From Asticcacaulis sp. (GTDB taxonomy: Bacteria; Pseudomonadota; Alphaproteobacteria; Caulobacterales; Caulobacteraceae), in NCBI GenBank assembly GCA_024707255.1, contig JANQAC010000001.1:1302001-1366000 (forward strand): a stretch of 64,000 bases of DNA. The letters are read 5' to 3'. The notes under the pieces were generated by a model. That model had not been told where the DNA came from. It made no database searches and worked only from the letters and a program-made list of their open reading frames with translations. The translations under genes were made by a program, and so were the position numbers. Position 1 is the stretch's first letter, and each line of letters opens with the position of its first letter. Positions 45,857 to 56,525 of this stretch are shown piece after piece.

Positions 45857-46454
45857 ACTTATAGACCCTGGCTTTCAGCATATGCGCCTGCCCGAAATCC
45901 GGCACCTCATATTCCGCCAGAGGCTCCAGCAAATCGACCGGCAAGGGTTTGCGGCCCATATCGCCGACCAGAACCGCAATGCTCTGCGCGACGCATTCGC
46001 CGAGAAGCACTGACATCTTTTCAGCCAATGCCGGGTCATAAAAAATATCGCCAGCCAGGATCAGATCGGCCTCCGGCGGTGATGTCAGCTCGCCGGTCAT
46101 CGCGGCAATCTCCACGTCATTGGCTTGGGCATTCAAAAGCGTGGCGGCGGTTGCGTAAGGATCGATATCGATGGCCGTCACCGCCTGCGCGCCGGCCATC
46201 ATGGCGGCGATCCCGACCACGCCGGAACCGGAACCCAGATCAATCAAGGACTTACCGCGCACAATTTCCGGATGATCGAGGATATGCCGCGCCAGAACCG
46301 TGCCTCCCGCCCAGTGATAAGCCCAATAGGGCGGTGTGCCCCCCAGCCGCGACAGACGGCTGCCGGCATGAGCGCGATAGAGGACGATTTCAGGCAGGCC
46401 CGGCGCGGGTTCGAGACGGAGGTTTTGCAGAATGAATTCGCGGGCGTCGGGCAT
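45843..46454 (-). CDS. Class I SAM-dependent methyltransferase, ETFB-lysine/nicotinamide type
   Basis: 203 residues. The segments PEIVLYRAHAGSRLSRLGG, PPYWAYHWAGGTVLARHILD, the SAM motif LIDLGSGSGVVGIAAMMAGA, and LILAGDIFYDP match the methyltransferase 16-like family that includes electron-transfer-flavoprotein beta-subunit lysine methyltransferases. The protein substrate is therefore likely ETF-beta, by family. I chose the ATG at 46454 (MPDAREFILQNL); the longer reading frame upstream runs through a palindromic repeat and is not coding. Confidence 0.82.
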   Translation of the reverse strand: MPDAREFILQNLRLEPAPGLPEIVLYRAHAGSRLSRLGGTPPYWAYHWAGGTVLARHILDHPEIVRGKSLIDLGSGSGVVGIAAMMAGAQAVTAIDIDPYATAATLLNAQANDVEIAAMTGELTSPPEADLILAGDIFYDPALAEKMSVLLGECVAQSIAVLVGDMGRKPLPVDLLEPLAEYEVPDFGQAHMLKARVYKFKGP

Positions 46455-46485
46455 CGGGGTTTGTGGCTTAGGCGCAGGCGGAAAG

Positions 46486-46549
46486 CAAGACACCCCACCA
46501 CCCCGCCCTTCGGGCGCGGTCCCCCTCCCCAACAAGTTGGGGAGGTATA
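46486..46549. repeat. Palindromic intergenic repeat, family A
   Basis: CACCCCACCACCCCGCCCTT followed by CGGGCGCGGTCCCCCTCC and CCCAACAAGTTGGGGAGG. Nearly the reverse of the element at 11208-11272. Confidence 0.75.
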
Positions 46550-46552
46550 AAA

Positions 46553-46587
46553 GGAAATCCCGCCGGAGAGGCTCCGACGGGATTTCC
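46553..46587 (-). terminator. Terminator of dnaJ
   Basis: GGAAATCCCGCCGGAG and CTCCGACGGGATTTCC (15 of 16 pair) around a 3-nt loop, followed on the minus strand by CTTTTAT. Lies about 50 nt past the dnaJ stop. Confidence 0.75.
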
Positions 46588-46635
46588 AAACTCTGTCGCG
46601 ATTCCGGGTGCAGGGTCCGCGAGCCTGCCGCACTC

Positions 46636-47816
46636 TTATTGCGCCGCAGCCCCAGTGATGTCTTCCCAGAAGCGCTTCGCCTTGTGCATGAAGCCCTGGC
46701 TCTGCGCATAGGACTGCTCCTCGGCCAGGGCCGCGAATTCCTTCATCAGTTCCTTCTGGCGGGCGGTCAGGTGCTTCGGTGTCTCGATGAAGAGCTCGAC
46801 GATCAGGTCGCCCTTCTTCTTCGAATTGAGCACCGGCATCCCGCGCTCCCTGAGCTTGACCTTGTGGCCGGTCTGGGCGCCTTCGGGAATATCGATCGAC
46901 AGCTTGCACTGGCCATCGCAGCCTTCGCCACCCATCAGGCAGGGCACGTCCAGTTCGCCGCCGAGAATGGCGGTCGTCATCGGCACGGGGATCGAACAAT
47001 GCAGGTCGGCGCCATCGCGCTCGAAGATGTCGTGCTCGGCCACGGTCAGGAAGATATAGAGGTCGCCCTTCGGCCCTCCGCGCGTGCCCGCCTGGCCTTC
47101 GCCCTTCAGCAGGATGCGCGCGCCATCATCGACGCCGGCCGGAATGCGGACCTTGATATCCTTGTTCTGGCGCACCGGCCATGACCCCGGCAGTTGTCGC
47201 AGGGGTCCTTGATCGTCTGGCCCTGGCCGTTACAGGTCGGGCAGGTGCGCTCCACGGCGAAGAAGCCGTTGGAGGCCCTGACACGGCCCTGGCCGCCGCA
47301 GGTCGAACAGGTGACCGGCTTGGTGCCGGCCTTGGCGCCGGAGCCATGACAGACCTCGCAGGTCATGGTCGTCGGGATGGTGATCTCGACGTCGGCGCCC
47401 TTATAGGCTTGCTCCAGGGTGATTTCGTAATCGGCTCGCACATCCGGCCCGCGCTGCGCGCCCTGCGGACCGCGGCGCTGCTGCTGACCGAAGATATCCC
47501 CGAACATTTCCGAGAAGATGTCCTCGACATTCGAGAACCCTTGAGCCCCACCGAAGCCGCCGCCGCCAAACCCACCACCGGCGCTCTGGCCATTCACGCC
47601 ATCATGACCGTAACGATCATAGGCCGCGCGCTTCTGGGCATCCGACAATACCGAATAGGCTTCGTTGACTTCCTTGAAGCGCGCCTCGGCTCCATCGTCA
47701 CCGTGATTGCGGTCCGGATGGTGCTCCATGGCCTTTTTGCGGAAAGCCGATTTGAGGACCACCTCATCGACCGTGCGCTCAACGCCCAGCACTTCGTAAT
47801 AACAACGCTTGCTCAT
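46636..47816 (-). CDS. dnaJ: Chaperone DnaJ, -1 frameshift in this sequence
   Basis: Hsp40 co-chaperone that stimulates DnaK. It begins [18 protein letters not shown] with the HPD motif in [11 protein letters not shown] Gly/Phe-rich linker ([15 protein letters not shown]) and the zinc domain ([37 protein letters not shown]) follow. At 47174-47175 one C is missing from the plus strand: [20 protein letters not shown] becomes GRCARTRIS and then runs out of frame. Inserting one base gives 393 residues. Probably a sequence error. Downstream of dnaK, in the usual order. Confidence 0.94.
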
Positions 47817-47906
47817 ACTGCTTGCCCCGATATCAGCCATGCCGCCGGCGCAACGCGCGGGTAGACGGCCTCATCTGTCCATTTTGTTAGGGAAACCTGA
47901 AGGAAA

Positions 47907-47933
47907 GGCGGCAAGGAGTCAAACCTTGCCGCC
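47907..47933 (-). terminator. Hairpin between dnaK and dnaJ
   Basis: GGCGGCAAGG and CCTTGCCGCC, perfect 10-bp arms with loop AGTCAAA; GAGTC (CcrM site) overlaps the stem-loop edge. It lies between dnaK and dnaJ and may reduce read-through into dnaJ. Confidence 0.55.
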
Positions 47934-47997
47934 CCGTCCGTGCGGGATGCGGCCGCGATACCCGTATCAAGGTCAGCCGTCGCATCCATGTGAGGTC

Positions 47998-50248
<2,251 letters not shown>

Positions 50249-51184
50249 ATGCCAATTCCCGATTATCAAGCACTTATGTTACCAGTCTTGCAGCTTGCGG
50301 CAGCAAGTGAAACCCGTGTGCCAGAGGTCGCAAATAAGATTGCAAATCAATTGGGGCTTTCTGAGGCAGAGTGTGAAGAAATGCTTCCCAGCGGTCGGCA
50401 ACGGCTTTTGCATAACAGAGTGCATTGGGCCAAATTTTACATGTCTAAAGCGGGTTTGATTGATAGCCCGGTTCGTGGACGTTTCACAATAAGCGAAGCG
50501 GGTCGCAAACTACTGGCCAGCAAACCAAAGTCTCTGAATGTAGAGACGTTGAAAACATATCCCGCTTTCGCAAGCTTCTATTCTTCCAGCAACTCAAGTG
50601 CCATCAAATCCGAAGCACTATCCGAAAGTACAAATCAGATAATTGATCTGACAGCTTCCACAACTCCCGAAGAACAAATCGATGCGGCTCAGGCGGTTCT
50701 GCATCAAGCTTTGAAATCGGACCTATTGCAACGCATACTTACGCAAAGTCCGGCTTTCTTTGAACGTGCTATCGTAGATCTCCTCGTTGCCATGGGTTAT
50801 GGCGGAAGTCATGACGATGCGGCGCGTCGTTTAGGCAAGACCGGCGATGGCGGAATCGATGGTGTAATCGATGAGGATCGGCTGGGTTTGGATCGTATAT
50901 ATGTACAGGCCAAACGGTATGCGCCACATGTTGGTGTTGGACGGCCAGAAGTACAGGCTTTTGTCGGCAGTCTCGTTGGATTCGGGGCATCGAAGGGCGT
51001 ATTTGTTACGACTTCAAGTTTTAGTGCGCCAGCTATGGATTTTGTTCGCCATCTTCCTCAGCGGATCGTCCTCATTGACGGCGATCGTTTGGCTGACCTT
51101 ATGATTGAACATGGGGTAGGTGTGCGCGTGGCGCGTAGTTTAAACGTGAAACGACTCGATGAAGATTTCTTTTTGGAAGAGTAA
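50249..51184 (+). CDS. mrr: Mrr-type restriction endonuclease (type IV restriction)
   Basis: 311 residues in two domains. The N-terminal Mrr winged helix starts MPIPDYQALMLPVLQLAA and includes RVHWAKFYMSKAGLIDSPVR and FTISEAGRKLLASKP. The C-terminal PD-(D/E)XK nuclease has the active-site Asp204 in TGDGGIDGVI and Gln-x-Lys in YVQAKRY (220-222), followed by EVQAFVGSLVGFGASKGVFV. Mrr cleaves DNA with foreign methylation. The base composition is clearly more A/T-rich than the flanking genes, suggesting recent transfer. A modification gene is not needed for Mrr and none is nearby. Confidence 0.92.
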   Translation: MPIPDYQALMLPVLQLAAASETRVPEVANKIANQLGLSEAECEEMLPSGRQRLLHNRVHWAKFYMSKAGLIDSPVRGRFTISEAGRKLLASKPKSLNVETLKTYPAFASFYSSSNSSAIKSEALSESTNQIIDLTASTTPEEQIDAAQAVLHQALKSDLLQRILTQSPAFFERAIVDLLVAMGYGGSHDDAARRLGKTGDGGIDGVIDEDRLGLDRIYVQAKRYAPHVGVGRPEVQAFVGSLVGFGASKGVFVTTSSFSAPAMDFVRHLPQRIVLIDGDRLADLMIEHGVGVRVARSLNVKRLDEDFFLEE

Positions 51185-51235
51185 AGAGCATTGCGAAATT
51201 TGGATAAATCCCGATTTAGGCAAGGTCTTCATAAT

Positions 51236-51417
51236 TTCTCCTCCCCTGCGATAGCGGGGGAGGTGGCAGCGCCCAGTCCTTGCGGGCAAAGCCCGCAGGG
51301 CTGGTGTCGCTGACGGAGGGGGCTACTCCACTGTCAGTAATGCCCCCTTCGTCTCGATGCGCTTCGCTTGCTCGCCACCTCCCCCGCTTCGCCAAGAGGC
51401 TTGCAAGGGAGGAGAAC
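51236..51417. repeat. Long palindromic intergenic repeat, family B
   Basis: CTCCTCCCCTGCGATAGCGG, AGGTGGCAGCGCCCAG, GACGGAGGGGGC, then mirrored GCCCCCTTCGTCTCGATG, CGCTTCGCTTGCTCGCCACC and CTCCCCCGCTTCGCC, ending GGGAGGAGAAC. The insert GGGCAAAGCCCGCAGGGCTG makes this the longest copy. Nothing else is seen in this gap. Confidence 0.8.
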
Positions 51418-51474
51418 ATGATTTTATCCCCGCTCCCCAAAACCGCGCCATCATTCCCTGATGGAGACCTCTGA
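51418..51474 (+). CDS. Short reading frame driven by the repeat-derived ribosome site, doubtful
   Basis: ATG preceded by GGGAGGAGAAC, encoding 18 residues (starting MILSPLPKTAPSF) and ending in TGA at 51472-51474, just after the next gene starts at 51461. It could act as a leader peptide coupled to the next gene, or be chance use of the repeat end. Confidence 0.2.
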   Translation: MILSPLPKTAPSFPDGDL

Positions 51475-51988
51475 CGACATCGCCGCCCCCCTCTCGCCGC
51501 TCGAACAGCGGCGGGCGGCGTTGCGCGCCTTATCCGACGAGATCATGGAGACCATCAAGACTCTGCCCAAACCGCAATCCTGGCTGGAAGGCGACCGCGC
51601 CATGCGCTGCCTCGGCACCGCTGATCGCGTCACGATCCAGTTGTTCAGCAAGGTCAAGGCGCCCAAGTCAGCACCTCGACCGGTCGCGCCGGTTCGCATA
51701 CCGGAACCGGAAGCGCCTTTCGTCTATGTCTATGACGATGACGGCGTGGACGATGCCGAAGATACTGATGGCGGCGCGGCGCTCGATGCCGCCCTGGACG
51801 ATATGGAAACCCTGCTCGACGCCATCGATCGCGGCGAGACGCCGCCCCCGGTCAAACAGCCCGCAACGCCCACGGCCACCAGCCCCAATACGCCTTACCA
51901 CAATCTGGCGCAGACCTTCGCCCGTGGCCGCGACCTGCTCACACAACTGGCCACACCCACCCTAAACACAGCCTCTGCCTCCCCATGA
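51461..51988 (+). CDS. Conserved hypothetical protein with acidic linker
   Basis: 175 residues. The N-terminal segment RRAALRALSDEIMETIKTLP and the motif GDRAMRCLGTADRVTIQLF resemble a short domain found in several Caulobacterales proteins of unknown function (RAxRCLxTADR). A Pro-rich stretch and a very acidic block (YDDDGVDDAEDTDGG) follow. No signal peptide. No clear ribosome site; it may be coupled to the 18-codon frame upstream. Function unknown. Confidence 0.7.
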   Translation: METSDDIAAPLSPLEQRRAALRALSDEIMETIKTLPKPQSWLEGDRAMRCLGTADRVTIQLFSKVKAPKSAPRPVAPVRIPEPEAPFVYVYDDDGVDDAEDTDGGAALDAALDDMETLLDAIDRGETPPPVKQPATPTATSPNTPYHNLAQTFARGRDLLTQLATPTLNTASASP

Positions 51989-52013
51989 CCTTGGCGAGCC
52001 GGGCCTATCGCGC

Positions 52014-52451
52014 TCAGCCAAGTTCCTGCGCGAGGCCGATCAGAAGCCCTTCGGGCCCGCGGATATAGCAGAGCAGATAAACGTTCTGATAATTGACGAC
52101 CTCGCCCACAAGCTGCGCGCCGTGATTACCGAGTCGCGCCAGCGTCCCGTCAAGATCGTCAACGGCAAACATGACGCGGAGATAACCCAGGGCATTGACC
52201 GGGGCCTTGCGGTGATCCGCCACGACCGCCGGCCGAAGAAAGCGGGAAAGCTCAAGCCGGCTGTGCCCGTCCGGCGTACGCATCATGGCGATCTCGACGT
52301 GCTGATCACCCAGGCCGGTGACACGCCCGGCCCATTCGCCTTCGATCGCGGCACGGCCTTCCAGTTCAAGGCCGAGATCGAGAAAGAAATCAATCGTCGC
52401 ATCAAGATTTTCGACGACGATTCCCATATTATCCAGTCGTTTGACGGCCAT
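52014..52451 (-). CDS. VOC family (glyoxalase/bleomycin-resistance) protein
   Basis: 145-residue single-domain VOC protein: MAVKRLDNMGIVVENLDATI, FFLDLGLELEGRAA, the His in VEIAMMRTPDGHSRLELSRF and the C-terminal YIRGPEGLLIGLAQELG with Glu. The metal-binding pattern H/E/H/E is partly present (Glu in LELSRF, Glu in PEGLLIGLA). Substrate unknown. First (most downstream) of three adjacent minus-strand genes. Confidence 0.9.
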   Translation of the reverse strand: MAVKRLDNMGIVVENLDATIDFFLDLGLELEGRAAIEGEWAGRVTGLGDQHVEIAMMRTPDGHSRLELSRFLRPAVVADHRKAPVNALGYLRVMFAVDDLDGTLARLGNHGAQLVGEVVNYQNVYLLCYIRGPEGLLIGLAQELG

Positions 52452-52455
52452 GCGA

Positions 52456-52659
52456 TTACAATTCCTTTGAACGCACGCTCAGATGTTCAACATTCAGCGT
52501 CCCCACCGACAGTTTCTCGATGCGTGCTTCCAGAATGCGCAGCCGCCCGATCACCACCGCTCCCACGGCAATGGCGCCGATGGCGAACGCCCCAAGCGCA
52601 ACCGCACCAACCGCCAACGCACCCATTGTCACATTGCCGCGCCGTGTCAGATGCGTCAC
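52456..52659 (-). CDS. Small Gly/Ala-repeat hydrophobic protein
   Basis: 67 residues: MTHLTRRGNVTMGALAVGAV, then repeated (A/V)(V/I/L)G(A) units forming a hydrophobic stretch of about 30 residues, then RLRILEARIEKLSVGTLNVE. The repeat continues a five-residue periodicity (R-L-x-I-L, K-L-S-V-G, T-L-N-V-E, H-L-S-V-R), reminiscent of a short beta-helix. Overlaps the upstream VOC gene by 4 nt (ATGA) and precedes another VOC gene. Function unknown. Confidence 0.65.
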   Translation of the reverse strand: MTHLTRRGNVTMGALAVGAVALGAFAIGAIAVGAVVIGRLRILEARIEKLSVGTLNVEHLSVRSKEL

Positions 52660-53399
52660 GGACGCGAGCCCAGCATACCGAACATGGCGCCTTGCGGATC
52701 ACTGGCCGTCACCGCCCACATGCCGCCGGGCACCTCCATCGGCGGCACCAGAATCGCACCGCCGCCGGAGGTCACGCGCCCCACCGCGGCGTCGATATCG
52801 CCGACATTGAAATAGAACAGCCACGCCTGCTGCGGCAGCGGATTGTTCATCATGCCGCCGGTCTGGACACCGCCCGACGTGAACACCTGATAGGTGCCCA
52901 TCGGTCCCATATCCATGGCCACGTCCTTCACCCAGCCGAAACGGCCGGCGTAGAAATCGAACGCCTTTTCCCAGTCCTTGCCGTGATATTCGTTCCAGCC
53001 GCAATGGCCCTTTTGCGAACTGAAAGCCTGGCTCTCGCCTTCGCCGGTCGGGGCCATGACATAGATCGCCGCGCCCTGCGGATCAGCCACCATGGCCATG
53101 CGGCCGACTTCGGGCAGATCATTAGCGGGCCACAGAACCTTGCCGCCGGCCGCCTCGAAGGCGGTAAGCTGGGCATCGACATCGGCCACATTGATATAGC
53201 CGAACCAGGCGGACGGCATTCCCGCATCCGGCGCTGTCATCATGCCGCCCACGCCTTCGCCGGCGGCTGTTATGCGGCGGTAATCCATGCCGGGCGTCTC
53301 GCTGGCCAGCACCTTCCAGCCGACGACATCGCTGTAGAAACCGATCGCGGCGTCGAGATCCTGGGTAATCAGTTCGTACCAGATAAAACGGCTGTCCAT
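52656..53399 (-). CDS. Two-domain VOC family protein
   Basis: 247 residues, two fused VOC modules. The first starts MDSRFIWYELITQDLDAAIG with FYSDVVGWKV; the second begins near CGWNEYHGKDWEKAFDFYAG with RFGWVK. This is the CFP30B/hydroxylase-like family often found next to other VOC genes. The ATG at 53399 fits the family better than the ATG at 53411. It overlaps the small hydrophobic gene by 4 nt, and the three genes may form one transcript. Substrate unknown. Confidence 0.9.
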   Translation of the reverse strand: MDSRFIWYELITQDLDAAIGFYSDVVGWKVLASETPGMDYRRITAAGEGVGGMMTAPDAGMPSAWFGYINVADVDAQLTAFEAAGGKVLWPANDLPEVGRMAMVADPQGAAIYVMAPTGEGESQAFSSQKGHCGWNEYHGKDWEKAFDFYAGRFGWVKDVAMDMGPMGTYQVFTSGGVQTGGMMNNPLPQQAWLFYFNVGDIDAAVGRVTSGGGAILVPPMEVPGGMWAVTASDPQGAMFGMLGSRP

Positions 53400-53463
53400 T
53401 GCATCCTCCACGTCTTGACCGCCGCATCATGAACCCGCGCCGGCCAGAAAGAGTCAGCAGAAC

Positions 53464-53802
53464 CTAAAGCCGCGTCCAGACCTGAGTTTCACAAAAAATC
53501 TTCAGAGCACAGCCCTGCAATTTGAGCTGATTGCCAGTCACCGCCGCCGACCCCTCATAAGTCTTATTGTTCTGCGGCTTGGTTACCTGACCCTTATAAA
53601 GCCCGCCATTGCCTTTCAGGTGACCGATTTCCTTACCTGCATAGGGGCCGTTGATGAGCTTGATGCAGAACCCTTCGGCGCAGGGCGCGATACGGGCGGT
53701 ATCGCCCTTCATCGTCTTCCAGTCGCCCTCGATCGGCTCCGCGGCGATGGCCGAACCGGTCCACATCGCCAGAACGCCCACCAGTAAAATTTTACGAATC
53801 AC
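53464..53802 (-). CDS. Periplasmic DUF2147 domain protein
   Basis: 112 residues with a signal peptide (MIRKILLVGVLAMWTGSAIA-AEP). The mature domain has IEGDWKTMKGDTARIAPCAE, FCIKLINGPYAGKEI, and ends VWTRL. The DUF2147 core, a lipocalin-like small domain, is recognised by GxW...R..C...C...I.G. Two Cys pairs may form disulphides. Function unknown. Confidence 0.85.
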   Translation of the reverse strand: MIRKILLVGVLAMWTGSAIAAEPIEGDWKTMKGDTARIAPCAEGFCIKLINGPYAGKEIGHLKGNGGLYKGQVTKPQNNKTYEGSAAVTGNQLKLQGCALKIFCETQVWTRL

Positions 53803-53875
53803 GGCTGTTCTCCACTTTGTTTCCTGTTGCCGCCTGACGCTAAGTCAACAGTGACAGGGCATAATGCCTGTCCGC

Positions 53876-53891
53876 TTGACGTAAACGTAAC
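53876..53891. promoter_or_regulatory. LiuR-like operator 1 upstream of fadL
   Basis: TTGACGTAAACGTAAC, close to the TTTACGTAAACGTAAA site of MerR-family LiuR regulators of branched-chain amino acid and fatty acid use. Confidence 0.6.
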
Positions 53892-53935
53892 CCCCTCCTG
53901 ACGGGAATGTCAAATTTATTACACTCCCGAAAAAG

Positions 53936-53951
53936 TTGACACGAACGTCAA
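53936..53951. promoter_or_regulatory. LiuR-like operator 2 upstream of fadL
   Basis: TTGACACGAACGTCAA, perfect 5-bp outer arms TTGAC/GTCAA, same class as the neighbouring sites. Confidence 0.55.
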
Positions 53952-53959
53952 CAATTCTC

Positions 53960-53980
53960 TTGACGTGAACGTAAGCGTAA
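53960..53980. promoter_or_regulatory. LiuR-like operator 3 upstream of fadL
   Basis: TTGACGTGAACGTAAGCGTAA, with an extra CGTAA repeat. It lies 68 nt before the fadL GTG, a likely promoter position. Confidence 0.6.
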
Positions 53981-54047
53981 TGTGTAGCTAAGGGTAACGG
54001 CGTCTGAGAAGCGCCAGCCGAGTACAGTTTTACAGGAGCAAACGCAC

Positions 54048-55352
54048 GTGACTGCTTTTCCGATCAAGGCCCTTATCGCCGCCTCCACGCTCGCCCTGAT
54101 GGCGGGCGCCACCACCGCCGCCCACGCCGGCGGTTTCTATCTGCAAGACCTTTCGGCCAAACAGGCCGGCAATGCCTATTCCGGCGCCGTCAGCGCCCAG
54201 GGCGCCGACGCCCTGTGGTGGAACCCGGCCGCCATCGCCGGTTCGACCACGAAGGAACTGTCCTTCGGCGCCGCCTATATCGCCCCCAAGGGCAATGTCG
54301 ACGACACCGGTTCGATCATTGTCCGTCCGGGCCGTGCCCCGGCCTCGGTCGGTGGCAACCCCTCCGCCAAGAACCCGATCTCGAACGGCGTCCTGCCCAA
54401 TGGCTCCTTCTCCATGCCGCTCAATGACCGCGTGGCCATCGGGGTTACCGTCACCGCGCCTTTCTCGTTTGAAACCAATTACGATGCCGATAGCTGGGCC
54501 CGCTATGATGCCGACAAGACCCGCCTGACCACCATCGATATCCAGCCGGTTGTCGCTTTCAAGGTCAATGACTGGCTGAGCCTCGGTGTCGGCCTCAATG
54601 CCGAATACACCAAGGCCACGCTCAACAACGCCCTGCCAAACCTCTCGCCCCTGCTGCCCGATGGCGCCCAGACGCTGGAAGGGGATGGCTGGAATTACGG
54701 CTATACGATCGGCGCCCAGGCGCACCATGACAAGATCACGGTCGGCCTGAGCTACAAATCGGCCATCAAGCACGAACTGAGTGGCGACCTGACGATTTCC
54801 GGCCTGCTTGGCCCGATTGCCGGTTCCAACGGCACGGTCAGCAATCTCAAGGCCGGTTTCAGCACGCCGTCGCAGACCATGCTGGGCGTGACCCTGCAGG
54901 CCACCGACAAGCTGGCCCTGCACGCCCAGGCGATCAGCTTCGGCTGGAGCGAGTTCGATTACATCACCATCACCGGCTCGGTGAACCAGGCCATCCCGGA
55001 AGACTACCGCAATACGGTCAGCCTGGCGATCGGCGGTGATTACGTCCTCAATGACAAGTGGACGGTCCGCGCCGGCATCCAGTCCGACCAGACCCCGACC
55101 CGTGACGGCCACCGCGACGCCCGCGTGCCGGATGCCGACCGCATCGATTACGCCGTGGGCACCAGCTATCAGGTGACGCCGAGCTTCGCCATCGATGCCG
55201 CGTTCACCTATGTCGCCTTCGATAAGAGCGTGCTCAGCACCACCACCGCGGCCTATGCCGGCACCGCCGTCCAGACGCCTATCATCGTCAAGGGCGCCCT
55301 GAACGACGCCAGCGCCAGCGTCTTCTCGATCGGTGGCCACTTCACCTTCTAA
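54048..55352 (+). CDS. fadL: Outer membrane long-chain fatty acid transporter, FadL/OmpP1/TodX family
   Basis: 434-residue beta barrel. A signal peptide (LIAASTLALMAGATTAAHA) is followed by GGFYLQDLSAKQAGNAYSG, the N-terminal hatch with WWNPAAIAG (NPA motif), and strands ending in the C-terminal Phe (SIGGHFTF). The family imports long-chain fatty acids and hydrophobic compounds. The start is GTG at 54048 with AGGAG 9 nt before. Three LiuR-like operators upstream fit control by a fatty-acid or acyl-CoA sensing MerR regulator. A terminator follows. Confidence 0.93.
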   Translation: MTAFPIKALIAASTLALMAGATTAAHAGGFYLQDLSAKQAGNAYSGAVSAQGADALWWNPAAIAGSTTKELSFGAAYIAPKGNVDDTGSIIVRPGRAPASVGGNPSAKNPISNGVLPNGSFSMPLNDRVAIGVTVTAPFSFETNYDADSWARYDADKTRLTTIDIQPVVAFKVNDWLSLGVGLNAEYTKATLNNALPNLSPLLPDGAQTLEGDGWNYGYTIGAQAHHDKITVGLSYKSAIKHELSGDLTISGLLGPIAGSNGTVSNLKAGFSTPSQTMLGVTLQATDKLALHAQAISFGWSEFDYITITGSVNQAIPEDYRNTVSLAIGGDYVLNDKWTVRAGIQSDQTPTRDGHRDARVPDADRIDYAVGTSYQVTPSFAIDAAFTYVAFDKSVLSTTTAAYAGTAVQTPIIVKGALNDASASVFSIGGHFTF

Positions 55353-55375
55353 GCCAGATACCGGCTGGATGGTTT

Positions 55376-55404
55376 AAGGGGGCGCCTGGCGGCGCTCCCT
55401 TTTC
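55376..55404. terminator. Terminator between fadL and the converging gene
   Basis: AAGGGGGCGCC-tggc-GGCGCTCCCTT with T-run TTTTC on the plus strand, between the converging stops. Confidence 0.75.
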
Positions 55405-56456
55405 TATTCCCCGCAGCCGTTATAGATACTGGCGCTCAGTGCGCCGATAGCGGTTTGGGCGTCCGCCGCCGCCACATCCGGCGCCAGCCTGTAGGCACGG
55501 ATGTAATAACCGGTCAGCGCCTTTACGGCCACACCCCCTGCCGCCGCGCGGCCGGGCGGCAGGTCTTCGCTGAGGCTGTCCTTCCAGATATCGTCCCGAT
55601 GCAGCCGCACAACGGTCAGCATCTTCTGGGAGTCGCGGAAAACCGAAAAACGGATCGTGCCGTCGCAGTCACCGACATCCTGCCAGGCGTGGTCGGCGAA
55701 GGTTTCCAGTTCCGGCACCGGCGGCAGCATGGCGTCGCAATCGGAATCCGGCACCATGCTGTCCAGCATCCCGCCATAATAGGCACCGAGCGCCTCAATC
55801 AAACCGGGCCGTCGTAGCAAGGCATCGCACGGCATGGACATGATATCCCCCGCCGCCATGTCGGCGACCACGAAATAGGCGCTGAAACCCTTGTCAGAGG
55901 CCACGACCTCGTCCGGCGTCAGGGATTTGACGTTTTCGTCATCAGACTGGCCCTGAGCGTCTTCCACCAACGCCCCCACCACCTGCCGGCGTCTGGCGTC
56001 ATCACGGATCGTGACATAGTGATAGAGCGCGCCATAGAGCGGCGCGAGCTTCGGATATTCGCGTTTCAGGATCGCCAGGGCATCGTCCGGGTCACGGAAA
56101 AGCGTCGCCACGGCCAGTTCGCCCAGACGCGTCCGGTAGGCGTTGCTCAGGCATGTGTCGGCAGGGCCATAACGCGTATCGGTGCAGTCACGGTTGCGGT
56201 TCGCCAGCCAGGTTTTCTGTAGTGCACCCTGTCCAGAAGGGCCGGTATTGAACAGGTCGATTTTCGACCGCGCATAAAGCCTGGCCAGGTCACGATCCTG
56301 CTGCGACAGCCCCTTATCCTTGCAGATAATCGCTTCCAGTGCGGAAGGATGCGCACAACTGAAACTCGGTCCCGTCTCGGCGGCTTTCGCCTGTCCGAAA
56401 CCGGCAGCCAGAAACAAAATAAAAGAGAAAAATACCCCTGATGCCCAGACCCGCAT
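55404..56456 (-). CDS. Secreted protein with LprI/DUF1311-type N-terminal domain
   Basis: 350 residues. The signal peptide VWASGVFFSFILFLAAGFGQ precedes a Cys-rich domain: FSCAHPSALEAIICKDKGLS, LARLYARSKIDLF, NRNRDCTDTRYGP and DTCLSNAYRTRLGEL. That spacing is typical of lysozyme-inhibitor LprI (DUF1311) domains. The C-terminal 220 residues are not recognised and contain three further Cys. ATG 56456 is taken because MRVWASGVFF is a standard signal start; ATG 56480 adds eight residues. Confidence 0.8.
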   Translation of the reverse strand: MRVWASGVFFSFILFLAAGFGQAKAAETGPSFSCAHPSALEAIICKDKGLSQQDRDLARLYARSKIDLFNTGPSGQGALQKTWLANRNRDCTDTRYGPADTCLSNAYRTRLGELAVATLFRDPDDALAILKREYPKLAPLYGALYHYVTIRDDARRRQVVGALVEDAQGQSDDENVKSLTPDEVVASDKGFSAYFVVADMAAGDIMSMPCDALLRRPGLIEALGAYYGGMLDSMVPDSDCDAMLPPVPELETFADHAWQDVGDCDGTIRFSVFRDSQKMLTVVRLHRDDIWKDSLSEDLPPGRAAAGGVAVKALTGYYIRAYRLAPDVAAADAQTAIGALSASIYNGCGE

Positions 56457-56525
56457 ATTATCCCCCTTCTGCTGCCTCACAGGGAAACGCGAAATGGGAT
56501 CGCGGTCAAGATGGGCCCCAATTCT

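Noticed and set aside
46455..46709. N-terminal extension of the methyltransferase
   Set aside because: The added 85 codons translate the dnaJ terminator and a family A repeat; the family sequence starts at the ATG at 46454.
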